From the NCBI GenBank assembly GCA_014695295.1, contig JACJNY010000064.1:92659-156658 (forward strand): 64,000 nucleotides of DNA, written 5' to 3'. Each line of letters starts with the position of its first letter. Positions within the stretch are counted from its first letter, which is position 1. The notes under the pieces were generated by a model that was not told the origin of the DNA, searched no databases, and saw nothing but the letters and a program-made list of their open reading frames with translations. The position numbers and the translations under genes were made by a program. The DNA is from Microcoleus sp. FACHB-61. GTDB taxonomy: Bacteria; Cyanobacteriota; Cyanobacteriia; Cyanobacteriales; Microcoleaceae. Positions 35,157 through 45,800 of this stretch are shown one piece after another.

Positions 35157-36110
35157 ATGAATTCTCCATCAACGCGCGTATCAATTATTGGTGCAGGCAA
35201 AGTCGGCAGCACCTTAGCCCAGCGAATTGCCGAGAAAAATCTGGCAGATGTAGTATTGCTAGATATTGTGGAGGGTTGGCCGCAGGGCGTTGCTTTGGAT
35301 TTGATGGAAGCAAGGGGAGTGGAACGCCACGATCGCCACATTGTCGGTACAAATGATTATACAGATACGGCAAACTCAAATATCATAGTAATTGCCGCCG
35401 GAGTGCCGCGCAAACCCGGTATCAATCGCGAAGATTTAATTAAAATTAATGCTCGAATTGTCACCGAAGCCACAAAACAGGCGATCGAGCATTCTCCAGA
35501 AGCAATCTTAATCGCAGTCACAAATCCCCTAGATATCATGACTTATTTAGCGTGGGAAGCTGCGGATTTGCCAAAACACCGAGTCATAGGTATGGGGGGA
35601 ATTCTCGACTCCGCCCGCTTTCAAACTTTTATTGCAATGGAATTGGGCGTTTCAATTGCTGAAGTCAGTGCAACAGTCATCGGTTCTCACGGCGATTTGA
35701 TGGTTCCTTTGCCCCGCTATTCCACTGTCAACGGTATTCCCATCGGTCAACTTATGGATGCTGGGGCGATCGATCGAATCGTACAGCGGACTCGCCACGG
35801 CGGCGCAGAAATTGTAGAATTGATGAAGACTGGTAGCGCTTATTTTGCACCCGCATCTTCTGTCTGTTTGATGGTAGAATCTATTTTATTAAATCAGTCG
35901 CGACTCTTGCCTTGCTGCGTTTATTTGCACGGCGAATACGGCGTCCAAGATATCTTTTTAGGAGTTCCCTGCCGCTTGGGATATCAGGGAGTGGAACAAG
36001 TAGTGGAACTAGAACTCAGCGATACTGAAAGAGCTGCTTTTATCGAGTCGGGCAAATTGGTTGCCCAAAATATTGAGGAAGCGAGGGCGATACTGAAAAC
36101 TGCTCGTTAA
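35157..36110 (+). CDS. mdh: Malate dehydrogenase
   Basis: Interconverts malate and oxaloacetate with NAD(H) in the cytosol. The 317-residue enzyme belongs to the LDH-like MDH group. Landmarks are VSIIGAGKVGSTLAQRIAEK for NAD binding, VVLLDIVEGWPQGVALDL with the Asp contacting NAD ribose, VPRKPGINREDL with the substrate-binding Arg, VTNPLDIMTY, and the catalytic His in VIGSHGDLMVPL. The C-terminal QDIFLGVPCRLGYQGVEQVV is typical. The start ATG 35157 directly follows a ten-unit heptamer array, without a visible ribosome binding site. Confidence 0.96.
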   Translation: MNSPSTRVSIIGAGKVGSTLAQRIAEKNLADVVLLDIVEGWPQGVALDLMEARGVERHDRHIVGTNDYTDTANSNIIVIAAGVPRKPGINREDLIKINARIVTEATKQAIEHSPEAILIAVTNPLDIMTYLAWEAADLPKHRVIGMGGILDSARFQTFIAMELGVSIAEVSATVIGSHGDLMVPLPRYSTVNGIPIGQLMDAGAIDRIVQRTRHGGAEIVELMKTGSAYFAPASSVCLMVESILLNQSRLLPCCVYLHGEYGVQDIFLGVPCRLGYQGVEQVVELELSDTERAAFIESGKLVAQNIEEARAILKTAR

Positions 36111-36629
36111 GTTTGTATCCGTTTTTTTTTAGATACTGCTGAACGGGGTTTTTCCGCCGCAAAAAGACTTCGTTGCAGCCTTAGAACCCGGTCAAAAACC
36201 CTTCTTCCGAATACCTTCTACTTTCTGCCTTTCTGCCTTTGGGCGGTCAATGCAGTCTCTTCTACTTCCTACTTAAAAAATCAATATTCCCGATGGCGCG
36301 ATCGAATCATTGCGGCAATACATCCTTGACTAAAATCCAAAAACTGCAATCCTCTCAAGTGTGTTAATACAGCGCTTGGCATCTAAATGGAGTACACCCC
36401 TCCCCAACCCTCCCTTTACTAAGAGTCTAGTGCCCGAGAGGGCGGCTGGGGTGAATGTACTTCACTCAGTTGAAATCTGCTGTAATTATTCTAAAGTATC
36501 GGTGGAATTGACGGAGTAACTACTAGAAAAATGTGACCAAAAATCACAAAGTTTATATGCAGATACTCTCGATTAGATCGAGCATATCTTAATAGAAAGT
36601 CTAGACAATAATACAGCTATTAACCAGTA
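36111..36629. other. Intergenic region after mdh, no gene seen
   Basis: Begins with a nine-base T run at about 36121 that could end mdh transcription. It then contains repeat-like pieces (two short direct ctttctgccttt words near 36225) and no credible coding frame. Confidence 0.4.
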
Positions 36630-37198
36630 CAAAAAGCCGAAAATATTATTCGCATTATCATGCAGTGCGCGCGGACTGACACCGGCCAGCGGCAGTTGGC
36701 AGAGATTAAGGCTTTGCTAGAAGAAGCTGTGCAGTTGGTTTATCACAGCAGGCGATCGCTCAACAGCCGCTTTAATGTAATAATTTATACTAATGCTCAA
36801 AGTACGATGCCCTCTCGGGAGTAGCATTCTCTGATTTTACCCGCGCTTTTATAAATATCCTTGATAGTGCTTGTTATGCTGTCTTTCAAAAGCGGAAAAG
36901 TTGGCAACAAGGAATTGAGCCACAAACAGAAAGTTTGACTCCCCAAATTTGGGTCAAAACCCAAAAATTGGTAAAAGCAGTTGAAATTTGCCGCCGCGAG
37001 AACAACATCAGAATTCCCCTAGACATTAAATAAAAAATCTGCCATCCTTTCTTTACTACTAAACAGACTGGAGAAGGAACCGATTTGGAGTTGTCTGGGA
37101 CTGGCGATATTATTGCAGGATGGCACAGTGGGACTTTAAAGGTAGAAAGCGAAACGCAAGCTTATACGCAATTTATCATTACTTTGCCCAAACTTTAA
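36630..37198 (+). pseudogene. Relic of a sensor histidine kinase C-terminal half
   Basis: First part (36634-36825) reads AENIIRIIMQCARTDTGQRQ then EIKALLEEAVQLVYHSRRSL, the dimerisation-end and start of the ATPase domain in large cyanobacterial kinases. After a stop and frame change near 36820 the next frame reads DFTRAFINILDSACYAVFQK, continues to a TAA after IRIPLDIK, and then ICHPFFTTKQTGEGTDLELS and FIITLPKL to TAA 37196-37198. The N box and G boxes are thus recognisable but broken by at least one frameshift and one stop. The sensor half is gone. It is similar in type to the C-terminus of the large kinase next door. Confidence 0.8.
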
Positions 37199-38217
37199 GG
37201 CACGCGATCGCCATTTCTATCGATCGAGCTTGAAATACCTTGACTTTAGACCAAAATATGATACCCTAATCATTGGTATCATCTAAAAATTCTTAGACTT
37301 TCTCAGGAAATGCAACAATCGGGCGAAAAGTATTCGTGAACCGAAGCTATCCCGTTCGCGAAGCGTTCCCGAAGGCTAAGGGATCACTCTTTAGTTGAGG
37401 GAATTCAATCTGACCCTGCAACTACTTTAACTCTTGAACCTAAAACTCATACTATTTGAGATTTGAGATTTGACATGGGAACTGAGTGATTGCGTATGGG
37501 TTTGGAACACGGGCCTACAGTTGCATTCTTTTTTTAAACTCGTATCACCTCTGCTTCGGTGGATTTTAATAAGCTTAACCACTAAAATTGATAGCATAAA
37601 GCAATTAGAATGACCGGAATTTTTTTAAAAAAATCGCATTGCTCCAAAGGCTGTATAACATCGAATTGAACACAGATAAATCGAGAATTCATGAAAACTA
37701 TAAAAAAGGCGCTATGCTAAAAAAAAAATTTTGTAACGATCCCAACAGGATATTCTAGCGCCACAGTAAAGAAACCATCATCAAGTTTTCGGTAATAATA
37801 AAAAGGTGACAATTGCCACCAAATGCGATCGAAAAAAATGTCAAAATTAGTCAGGACGCTCCGCGTGTTCCCGCCATGAAAGCCGGTTTCTTGTTTCCAC
37901 TTTGGGATCTTCCCTGGCTTAATTACGCTAACAAACCGGGCTTATGTTTAAGGTTTGTTAGTATAATTCTCAATTATTGACAATTTATACCATAGCATAT
38001 CACCGCAGCTTTCAGTAAATATACGGAGTTAAGCTCCTCGCTCCGCCTCCCAATCCATAAAGACTACGGAAATGTAGCGTGAGTAGTTGGTAAGTGCTAG
38101 CAGAAGCAGGAGAATTTGTCCTTTGCGCTTTTGATTTACCAGGCTCAACTTGCAGAGCACTATTGAGATGCGATCGACCTCGATACCAAACCGCAAAATA
38201 ACTAAAGAAATAGCATT
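37199..38217. other. About 1 kb without a gene, upstream of the large sensor kinase
   Basis: Low-GC DNA with repeat fragments, such as ttcgcgaagcgttcccgaag near 37350 and an aagccggtttcttg / aaaccgggctt pair at 37880-37945. The last few hundred bases should hold the promoter of the kinase at 38218. No RNA gene or coding frame was recognised. Confidence 0.45.
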
Positions 38218-41200
38218 ATGTTGAATCAATACCTGTATCAAGAAGTAACCAGCCTGCAGCAGAAGCTAGCTCACCTAGAAAGAGAAATGCAGTCTCAAAC
38301 CTGGTTCAAAAAGCTGCAAGCGCTGATGGGAGTGATTAGCAAAATTCGCGAATCCTTAGACTTAGAAACAATATTCAAAATCACAGCCACCGAAGTGCGG
38401 CAACTCCTAAATGCCGATCGAGTCGCCGTCTACCGCTTTCTTCCCGAATCCGAATGGAACGAGGGCGAAGTAGTTTCCGAAGACGTACTTCCCCAATACA
38501 GCCCATCTTTGGGAGCAAGAGTCCGCGACTACTGCTTCGGCGAACAATTTGCAGCCAACTACGCCAAAGGTTACGTTCAAGCAGTCAGCGACATCTACAA
38601 AGCGCGGTTGAGCCCTTGTCACCTCAAAATTCTCAAGCGATTTCAAATCCGAGCCAACTTAGTCGTACCCCTACTGCAAGGGAAACATTTGTGGGGGTTG
38701 CTGTGCATTCATCAGTGCGGCATTCCCCGCGATTGGCAAGAAGACGAAATCGAATTTGCCAGACAAGTAGGCGACCATTTAGCAGTTGCCATCTACCAAG
38801 CCGAACTGCACTTGCAAACCCAGAGGCAAATAGCAGAAATCGAATCCGCGCAGCAGAAACTCCGCGACAGCGAGCAAAAATATCACCAAATTCTCGATTC
38901 GATCGCCGATATGGTATTGGTCAAAGGCCCCCAATCGAAAATCGTCTGGGCAAATCAAGCATTCCGCGACTATTACGGGATGACTCAAGAGGAACTTCAA
39001 GACATCGTAGACGCACCTTTCGCCGATCCCGACAATACTCTCCAGTACGTCAGAGATGACGCCTTCGTATTTGACACCGGACACACTCTGCAAATTTCCG
39101 AAGAACCGGTGACGCGGCACGACGGAGAAGTGCGGCTGTTCAGCACAGTCAAAACACCCATCTGCAATGAAGACGGCAAAGTGGCAATGACTGTCGGCGT
39201 CTCCCGCGACATGACGGAACGCAAAAAAGCAGAAGAAGCCGTCAAAGCCAGCGAAAGCAAATACCGCAGCCTGGTAGAAACCTCCCAAGACATGATTTGG
39301 TCGGTCGATGCGATCGGGCGCTACACCTTCGTCAACCCAGCAGTTAAGTACATCTACGGTTACGAACCAGAGGAAATGCTCGGCCGACCATTCTCCGACT
39401 TTGCGACACCAGAACAAAGCCAGAAAGATTTAGAAGTTTTCGCCCACCTGTTTGCCGGAGAATCAGTTTTCCAGTACGAATGCACCCACATCGCCAAAGA
39501 CGGCAGCATGAAACATTTGATGTTCAACGCGATCGCCCTGTTCGACGAAACCGGAAATTTCCTCGGCACCACGGGTACAGCCGCCGACATTACCGATCGC
39601 AAGCGAGCAGAAGCAGCCTTACAACACGCCAACGCAGAACTAGAACGCAGAGTAGAAGCACGCACGGCCGAACTGCGACAGACTTTTGCCGCACTCAGTG
39701 CCAGCGAAACCAAGTTTCGGACGATCGCGGCCACCATGCCCGGAGCTCTGTTCCAGTTTTGCAACCGTGACGGAATTTGGCGCATTGACTACATGAGCGA
39801 TCGCATCTTCAATATCAGCGGCGTTACAGCAGCAGAAATGACGCAAGACATGAATACATTCATTTCCCGCGTCCATCCCGAAGACTTGGAAGGCTACATC
39901 GCTTCGGTGAACGAGACCATAGAAAACCTCTCGCTGTGGCACTACGAAGGGCGGTTAGTCAAGCCCGACGGCGAGATTCGCTGGTGGCAGGGCGATTCCA
40001 TGCCCACCCGCAGCGAAACCGGCGAAATCGTATTTTGCGGCGTTTTGCTCGACATTACCGATCGCAAAGTTGCCGAAACCGCCATCCGCCACAGCCAGCG
40101 GCAGCTAAAAGAAGCCCAGAGACTCGCCCACGTCGGCAATTGGGAACTCGACGCAGCCACTGAAACCATCACTTGGTCAGAGGAACTCTTCCGCATCTTC
40201 GGACTCGAACCGGCCGCCTTTGCGCCCAACCTAGCCGAACAGGTCGCTGTGATCCATCCTGAAGATGTGGAATTGTGGCAGACTCAAGTGCAGCGCGGAC
40301 TCGCAGCAGGCATCCCCTTTGATTTTGATTTTCGCCTTTACCGTCCCGACGGCATCTTGCGACACGTGAACGCGGTGGGCAAAGCCGAAACCGATGTCAA
40401 CGGCAAGGTCGTAAAAATGTTCGGCACGGTGATCGACATTACCGATCGCAAAGCCGCCGAAGCAGCGCTGCGGCAAGCAGCAGCCGAGTTGGAAGACAGA
40501 GTGAGCGATCGCACGGCCGAACTGTCCGAAGCAGTCGCCCAGTTAGAACAAGAAATTGGCGATCGCAAACTTGCAGAAGCAGCGCTGCAAGTTTCCGAGC
40601 AAAACCTCCGAACCATATTTAACAATGTCTACGATGCTATCTTCATTCACGATTTAGAAGGCAACATTCTCGATGTCAATAATCGAATGTTAGAAATGTA
40701 CGGAGTTAGCCGCGAGCAAGCAACAAAATTATCAATTAAAAACGACTATTCAAGCGACGACAATCCCGTTAAACAAATGGGAGAACTTTGGGAAAGAGTA
40801 TTAGCCGGCGAAACAGGCCGGCTGGAATGGAAAGCGAGGCGTCCCAACGACGGTTCAACTTTTGATGCAGAAATTGCCCTGTCCAGAATTAATCTCAACG
40901 GCAATCTCAGCGTTATTGCCAACGTCCGAGATATTAGCGACCGCAAACAGACAGAAGCAGAACTGCAACAGACCCAAAATTTTATGGAATCCGTACTCAA
41001 CACCATACCCATCGGAGTATTTGCCAAAGAAGCAGAAAAGTTGCGATTTGTACTGTGGAACCCAGTCGCCGAACAGTTGCTCGGTTTCAGTGCAGCAGAA
41101 GTTATGGGCAAAAACGACCAGGACTTTTTCCCCAGAGAACAAGCCGACTTTTTCAGCGCCAAAGACCGGGAAGCGCTCGCCAGCGAACAAATTATAGACA

Positions 41201-42774
41201 TTCCCGAAGAACTGATTCAAACAAGAGAAGGCGATACTCGCATATTTCATACGAAGAAAACCGCAATTCTCGATCGAGAAGGCAATCCCCAATATTTATT
41301 AGCAGTTACCGAAGACATTACTGAGCGCAAGCGGGGAGAAATTGCTTTGAGGCAATCGGAAGCTCGACTCAGACAGCAGGCCGATCGAGAAAAATTGCTC
41401 AACAACCTCACTACTCAAATCCGCAATTCCCTCGACTTCGACAGCATCATTGCCGTCGCCGTCCAAGAAATTCGCGCTTTCATGCAGATCGATCGCTGCA
41501 ACTTTAGCTGGTATCGCGGCGACAGAGACGAACCTTACTGGGAGACAATTCAAGAATCTCGCCTCCGGGAACTTCGGGATTTAACAGGTCGCTATCCTGC
41601 TTCCGACTTCGGCCCTCTGGGAGAAAAACTCTTGAATATGGAAATGCTGCGGGTGGATGATGTCGAAACAGTCGCAGATCCTGTTTGGAAACAAACCCTT
41701 CGATCGGTCGGCTACCAATCTGTATTAATCATCCCCATGCAGGCACTTTCCGGGGTAATGAGTGCAGTTAGCTGCTGCTCTTGCAGTTCTGTGCGGCCTT
41801 GGAGCGACAGCGAAGTAGAATTGTTGGAAGCGATTACAGTTCAATTGGCGATCGCCATCAACCAAGCCGATCTTTACGCCCAAACGCGCAATAAAGCTCT
41901 CGAATTAGAGCAAACGTTGCAGCAATTAACCAGCGCTCAATCGCAGTTAATTCAAAACGAAAAAATGTCATCTCTCGGTCAACTCGTGGCAGGAGTCGCC
42001 CACGAAATCAACAACCCTGTTAACTTTATTTATGGCAATCTCAGCCACGCCCACGACTATACTCAAGACTTGCTCCACCTGATCGAACTTTACCAAAACC
42101 ACTATCCCGATCCAGTCCCGGAAATTTTAGAGGAAGTAGAAACTATTGAACTCGACTTTCTGATGGATGACTTGCCGAAACTGCTTTCCTCGATGAAAGT
42201 CGGTGCAGACAGAATTCAGCAAATCGTTGCATCTCTGCGCACGTTCTCCCGCATGGACGAAGCAGAAATGAAAGCAGTCAACATCCACGACGGCATAGAT
42301 AGCACTCTGATGATTTTGCAGCACCGGCTCAAAGCCAAACACAATCATCCAGAAATTGAGGTGATTAAAGAATACGGCAATTTGCCGTTAGTAGAATGTT
42401 ATGCCGGCCAGCTAAATCAAGTATTTATGAACATCTTGAGCAATGCTTTAGATGCTTTGGAAGAACGGGATATGCGCCGTTCTGCTGAGGAAATGCGGGA
42501 ACAGCCCAGCAACATCCGCATCCGCACTGAAATATCGCCAGCGGGCAAGGTAATCATTCGGATTGCTGACAACGGGCCGGGAATACCGGAGACTGTCGGG
42601 ACTCGGCTTTTTGACCCATTTTTTACCACTAAACCTGTGGGAAAAGGCACTGGGATGGGCTTGTCAATTAGCTATCAAATTGTTACAGACAGACACAAAG
42701 GGTCGCTGAAATGCACTTCTTCGCCGGGACAGGGTGCAGAATTGACGATCGAGATTCCGCTCAAAGCTAATTGA
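38218..42774 (+). CDS. Multi-PAS hybrid-length sensor histidine kinase with DXCF-type cyanobacteriochrome GAF
   Basis: A 1518-residue cytosolic kinase. After a coiled coil (1-30), GAF1 (about 35-195) carries C106 in RDYCFGEQ and C134-H135 in LSPCHLKILKRFQIRANLVV, the two cysteines of DXCF cyanobacteriochromes with the 28-residue spacing known from TePixJ. About six PAS/PAC units follow (roughly 219-1050), then a second GAF (about 1065-1225) without the cysteine pair. The HisKA-like region has AGVAHEINNPVNFIYGNL, followed by the ATPase domain (N box NILSNALDALEER, DNGPGI, FFTTKPVGKGTGMGLSIS). It should bind a phycocyanobilin-type chromophore and sense blue/green light. No receiver domain is fused. 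It is convergent with the LOV-GGDEF-EAL gene. Confidence 0.92.
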   Translation: MLNQYLYQEVTSLQQKLAHLEREMQSQTWFKKLQALMGVISKIRESLDLETIFKITATEVRQLLNADRVAVYRFLPESEWNEGEVVSEDVLPQYSPSLGARVRDYCFGEQFAANYAKGYVQAVSDIYKARLSPCHLKILKRFQIRANLVVPLLQGKHLWGLLCIHQCGIPRDWQEDEIEFARQVGDHLAVAIYQAELHLQTQRQIAEIESAQQKLRDSEQKYHQILDSIADMVLVKGPQSKIVWANQAFRDYYGMTQEELQDIVDAPFADPDNTLQYVRDDAFVFDTGHTLQISEEPVTRHDGEVRLFSTVKTPICNEDGKVAMTVGVSRDMTERKKAEEAVKASESKYRSLVETSQDMIWSVDAIGRYTFVNPAVKYIYGYEPEEMLGRPFSDFATPEQSQKDLEVFAHLFAGESVFQYECTHIAKDGSMKHLMFNAIALFDETGNFLGTTGTAADITDRKRAEAALQHANAELERRVEARTAELRQTFAALSASETKFRTIAATMPGALFQFCNRDGIWRIDYMSDRIFNISGVTAAEMTQDMNTFISRVHPEDLEGYIASVNETIENLSLWHYEGRLVKPDGEIRWWQGDSMPTRSETGEIVFCGVLLDITDRKVAETAIRHSQRQLKEAQRLAHVGNWELDAATETITWSEELFRIFGLEPAAFAPNLAEQVAVIHPEDVELWQTQVQRGLAAGIPFDFDFRLYRPDGILRHVNAVGKAETDVNGKVVKMFGTVIDITDRKAAEAALRQAAAELEDRVSDRTAELSEAVAQLEQEIGDRKLAEAALQVSEQNLRTIFNNVYDAIFIHDLEGNILDVNNRMLEMYGVSREQATKLSIKNDYSSDDNPVKQMGELWERVLAGETGRLEWKARRPNDGSTFDAEIALSRINLNGNLSVIANVRDISDRKQTEAELQQTQNFMESVLNTIPIGVFAKEAEKLRFVLWNPVAEQLLGFSAAEVMGKNDQDFFPREQADFFSAKDREALASEQIIDIPEELIQTREGDTRIFHTKKTAILDREGNPQYLLAVTEDITERKRGEIALRQSEARLRQQADREKLLNNLTTQIRNSLDFDSIIAVAVQEIRAFMQIDRCNFSWYRGDRDEPYWETIQESRLRELRDLTGRYPASDFGPLGEKLLNMEMLRVDDVETVADPVWKQTLRSVGYQSVLIIPMQALSGVMSAVSCCSCSSVRPWSDSEVELLEAITVQLAIAINQADLYAQTRNKALELEQTLQQLTSAQSQLIQNEKMSSLGQLVAGVAHEINNPVNFIYGNLSHAHDYTQDLLHLIELYQNHYPDPVPEILEEVETIELDFLMDDLPKLLSSMKVGADRIQQIVASLRTFSRMDEAEMKAVNIHDGIDSTLMILQHRLKAKHNHPEIEVIKEYGNLPLVECYAGQLNQVFMNILSNALDALEERDMRRSAEEMREQPSNIRIRTEISPAGKVIIRIADNGPGIPETVGTRLFDPFFTTKPVGKGTGMGLSISYQIVTDRHKGSLKCTSSPGQGAELTIEIPLKAN

Positions 42775-42853
42775 GAATGAGGAATTGGGAACTTGTAAGC
42801 TAGCGTGGTCGAAGTAGAAGTTCCCAATTACCCATTACCAATCTGTACCTCAC

Positions 42854-45800
42854 TCACTTGAGAATTGCTGTATTACCGAGATTTATCAGCATTTCTGTCA
42901 CAGCAGAACTCTCCAAAGGTTTAGAAAACCAATATCCCTGAGCTAATTCACAGCCTAGTTCTCGAAGCTGTGCTAACTGTTCGCCTGTCTCCACACCTTC
43001 GGCGATCGCATTCAATCCCAAATTGTGAGCCAAAGTCACGATCGCCCGCACAATCTGCAAAGGCTGACCCCCGCCGTCACCGTTTTCGACAGCCCCCAAG
43101 CGACTCACAAAAGATCGATCGATCTTCAGCGTATCCAGCGGAAAGCGGTGCAAGTAACTCAAAGACGAATAACCAGTACCGAAATCGTCGATCGACAATC
43201 GAATATTTCTATTTTTTAATTGGGCGAATACAATATTGGCTTTCTTCACGTTTTCCACGATCGCGCTTTCAGTAATCTCCAATTTTAAACAGCTCGGAGC
43301 GCAGCCAGTTTCTGCTAAGATTTCATCGATTTGTTCGATTAAATTCGGCAGGCCTAACTGTTTAGGAGAAAGATTGACGCTCATTGTTAATTGCCAAGGG
43401 TCAATAATTGGTAATTGAAAATGGGGAATTGGGAACTGGGAACTTGTACTGAGCGTAGCCGAAGTATTGAGAATTGGGAATTGGGAATTACTAACAGGAA
43501 AGTGGAAATCGGTAATCGGGAATTGGTAGCTGGGAATTGGTGATTTTTTACCGATTTTTTCTTGGCTGTTATCAATTCCCTGTTCCTGATTCCCTGTATC
43601 CGTTAAATCACTTAAATCCCCTACATGACCCGTTGCTGACTTCCATCGGACTTCTTCATTCTTCCTTCTTCCGACTTCCATCGGACTTCTGCTCTGTTCC
43701 TCCGTTAACATTTCTTGCCAAAGCCGCAATTGCCGACAAGCTTCCCGCAACACCCAGGCTCCCAGAGGCACGATCAAACCTGTTTCTTCAGCTACAGGGA
43801 TAAAAGTAGACGGCGGAACTAGACCCCGAACCGGGTGCTTCCAGCGCACCAAAGCCTCAAAACCTTCGATCGCACCGCTGGCGATCGAAACAATCGGTTG
43901 GTAGTGCACAATAAAGTGCGAACATTGATCCTTGTTCTCCCCTAATTCCTCCTTGCCCAAAATAGCCAACCGCAGGTCAGTTTCTAACTGCAACAGCGAC
44001 ATAGTGTGGTCGTGCATCGCCAAATTAAATACCTCGTGGCGGGCCTTGCCCAAAGCTTTAGCGCGGTACATAGCGATGTCAGCATCGCGTAGGAATTCTT
44101 CCGGGTGAGTGTACAGATTCGATTCGCCACTGTCGGCGGCTTCGCCTCCACTGAAAACAATGCCAATGCTAGCGGTGGTAAATACTTCGTGCCCTTCGAT
44201 ATTGAACGGCATCGTCAGTTCTTTTTGTATCTTATTAGCTGCTAGAATCGCGTCGCTGAGGCTCTGAATGTGGTCTAGCAGGATGGTGAATTCGTCTCCC
44301 CCCAGCCGGGCGACGGTATCAGAAGCCCGGACGCAGGTTTGCAGCCTCTGGGCGAGGGCGACTAGCAGTTTGTCTCCTAAAACGTGTCCTAAAGAATCAT
44401 TAACTACTTTGAAGCGGTCTAAATCGAGGAAAAGTAAACCAAATTTGTAATCGGGGGAGTGATTGGATCGGCGGATGGCTTGTCCTAGCCTGTCGATGAA
44501 CAAAACGCGGTTGGGCAAACCCGTTAGCGCATCGTGAAAAGCGCCGTGCAGCAGTTGCCGTTCTACTCGCTTGCGCTCGGTGACATCTCGGATAATAATC
44601 TGGGCGGCGGTCAAGCCTTCATAAGTAGCGGGGATGCCGGCAACTTCAACGTCTATTATTTGTCCGTCGAGCCGCATCAGTTTTTGTTCGGCAAGTTGGA
44701 GCGGCTTATTTTCTTTTTCGACTTGCCGAATGCGCTCTCTGGCTGTTTCCAAATAGTTTGGATGGACGAAATGCAATACCGGAAAGCCGATTAGCGCCTC
44801 GGGAGAACTCGCACCGAGGAGTTTAGCGCCGGCAGCATTGATGTAGGCGATTTTTCCTTCACTGTGAACGGCGATCGCTTCGGGAGATAGTTCTACTAAA
44901 CGGCGATAGCGTTCTTCACTTTCTTGGAGAGATACTATCAACTTTCCTCGCTCTTTTTCGGCTTGCTGGCGTTCTACTTCCATTTGGTGAACCGCCAGAA
45001 TTTTACCGATGCTTTGAGCCATCAATTCTATGATTTCTATTTCCTCGTACTTAAATTTTCTTTTTTTTATTTCTCGCGAGCTAAAACTTAAAGTTCCGTA
45101 AGTTTTATTGTTAACAAATATCGGCGTTCCGATGTAAGATTCCGACTGGCATCTTTGATAAGCAGGATGTTCGCGCATCTCAATTTCTGCTCCTATATGA
45201 GAATACGCCACTGTTTGATTAAGCTTAACAACTGCTGCGCAGTAAGTATCGCTGAGGTTCAATTCTAAGCCGCGCACGAAGTATCCTATATCGCTTTTCG
45301 CTGCCCGCACAACAAAACTTTCAGACTCAACTTCAGCCATGATGCCAGTAGAAAGTCCAAACATCAAACAGCCTGCTGTTAGGTAATCGTCAACCAGTTC
45401 TTCAAAGTTTTGATAATGATAAGTTGTAATCCGGTGCAAGTGTTTGAGATTAGCGCTAAAAGCTGCTAAAGCTTGAGAATTTAAAAATAATTCTTCTTCC
45501 GAACGCTGGCGGTCGGTAATGTCTGTTTGCACTCCAATAAAGTGGGTTAAGTGCCGCCGCGAGTTGTAGACAGGGGCGATCGACAGTTCGTGCCAAAAAG
45601 GCGTGCCGTCTTTCCGAAAGTTGCGCAGGATAACTTGAGATTCTCTGCCTTCTTCAATCGCAATTCGCAATTGTTTGGCAGCGGGGGTGTTCGTGTCGTC
45701 GCCCTGCAAAAATCGGCAATTTTTCCCCATTAACTCGTCTCTGCGATAACCGGTGATCCGCTCAAAACTCGGATTGACATAAATAATCGGATTATCTGCA

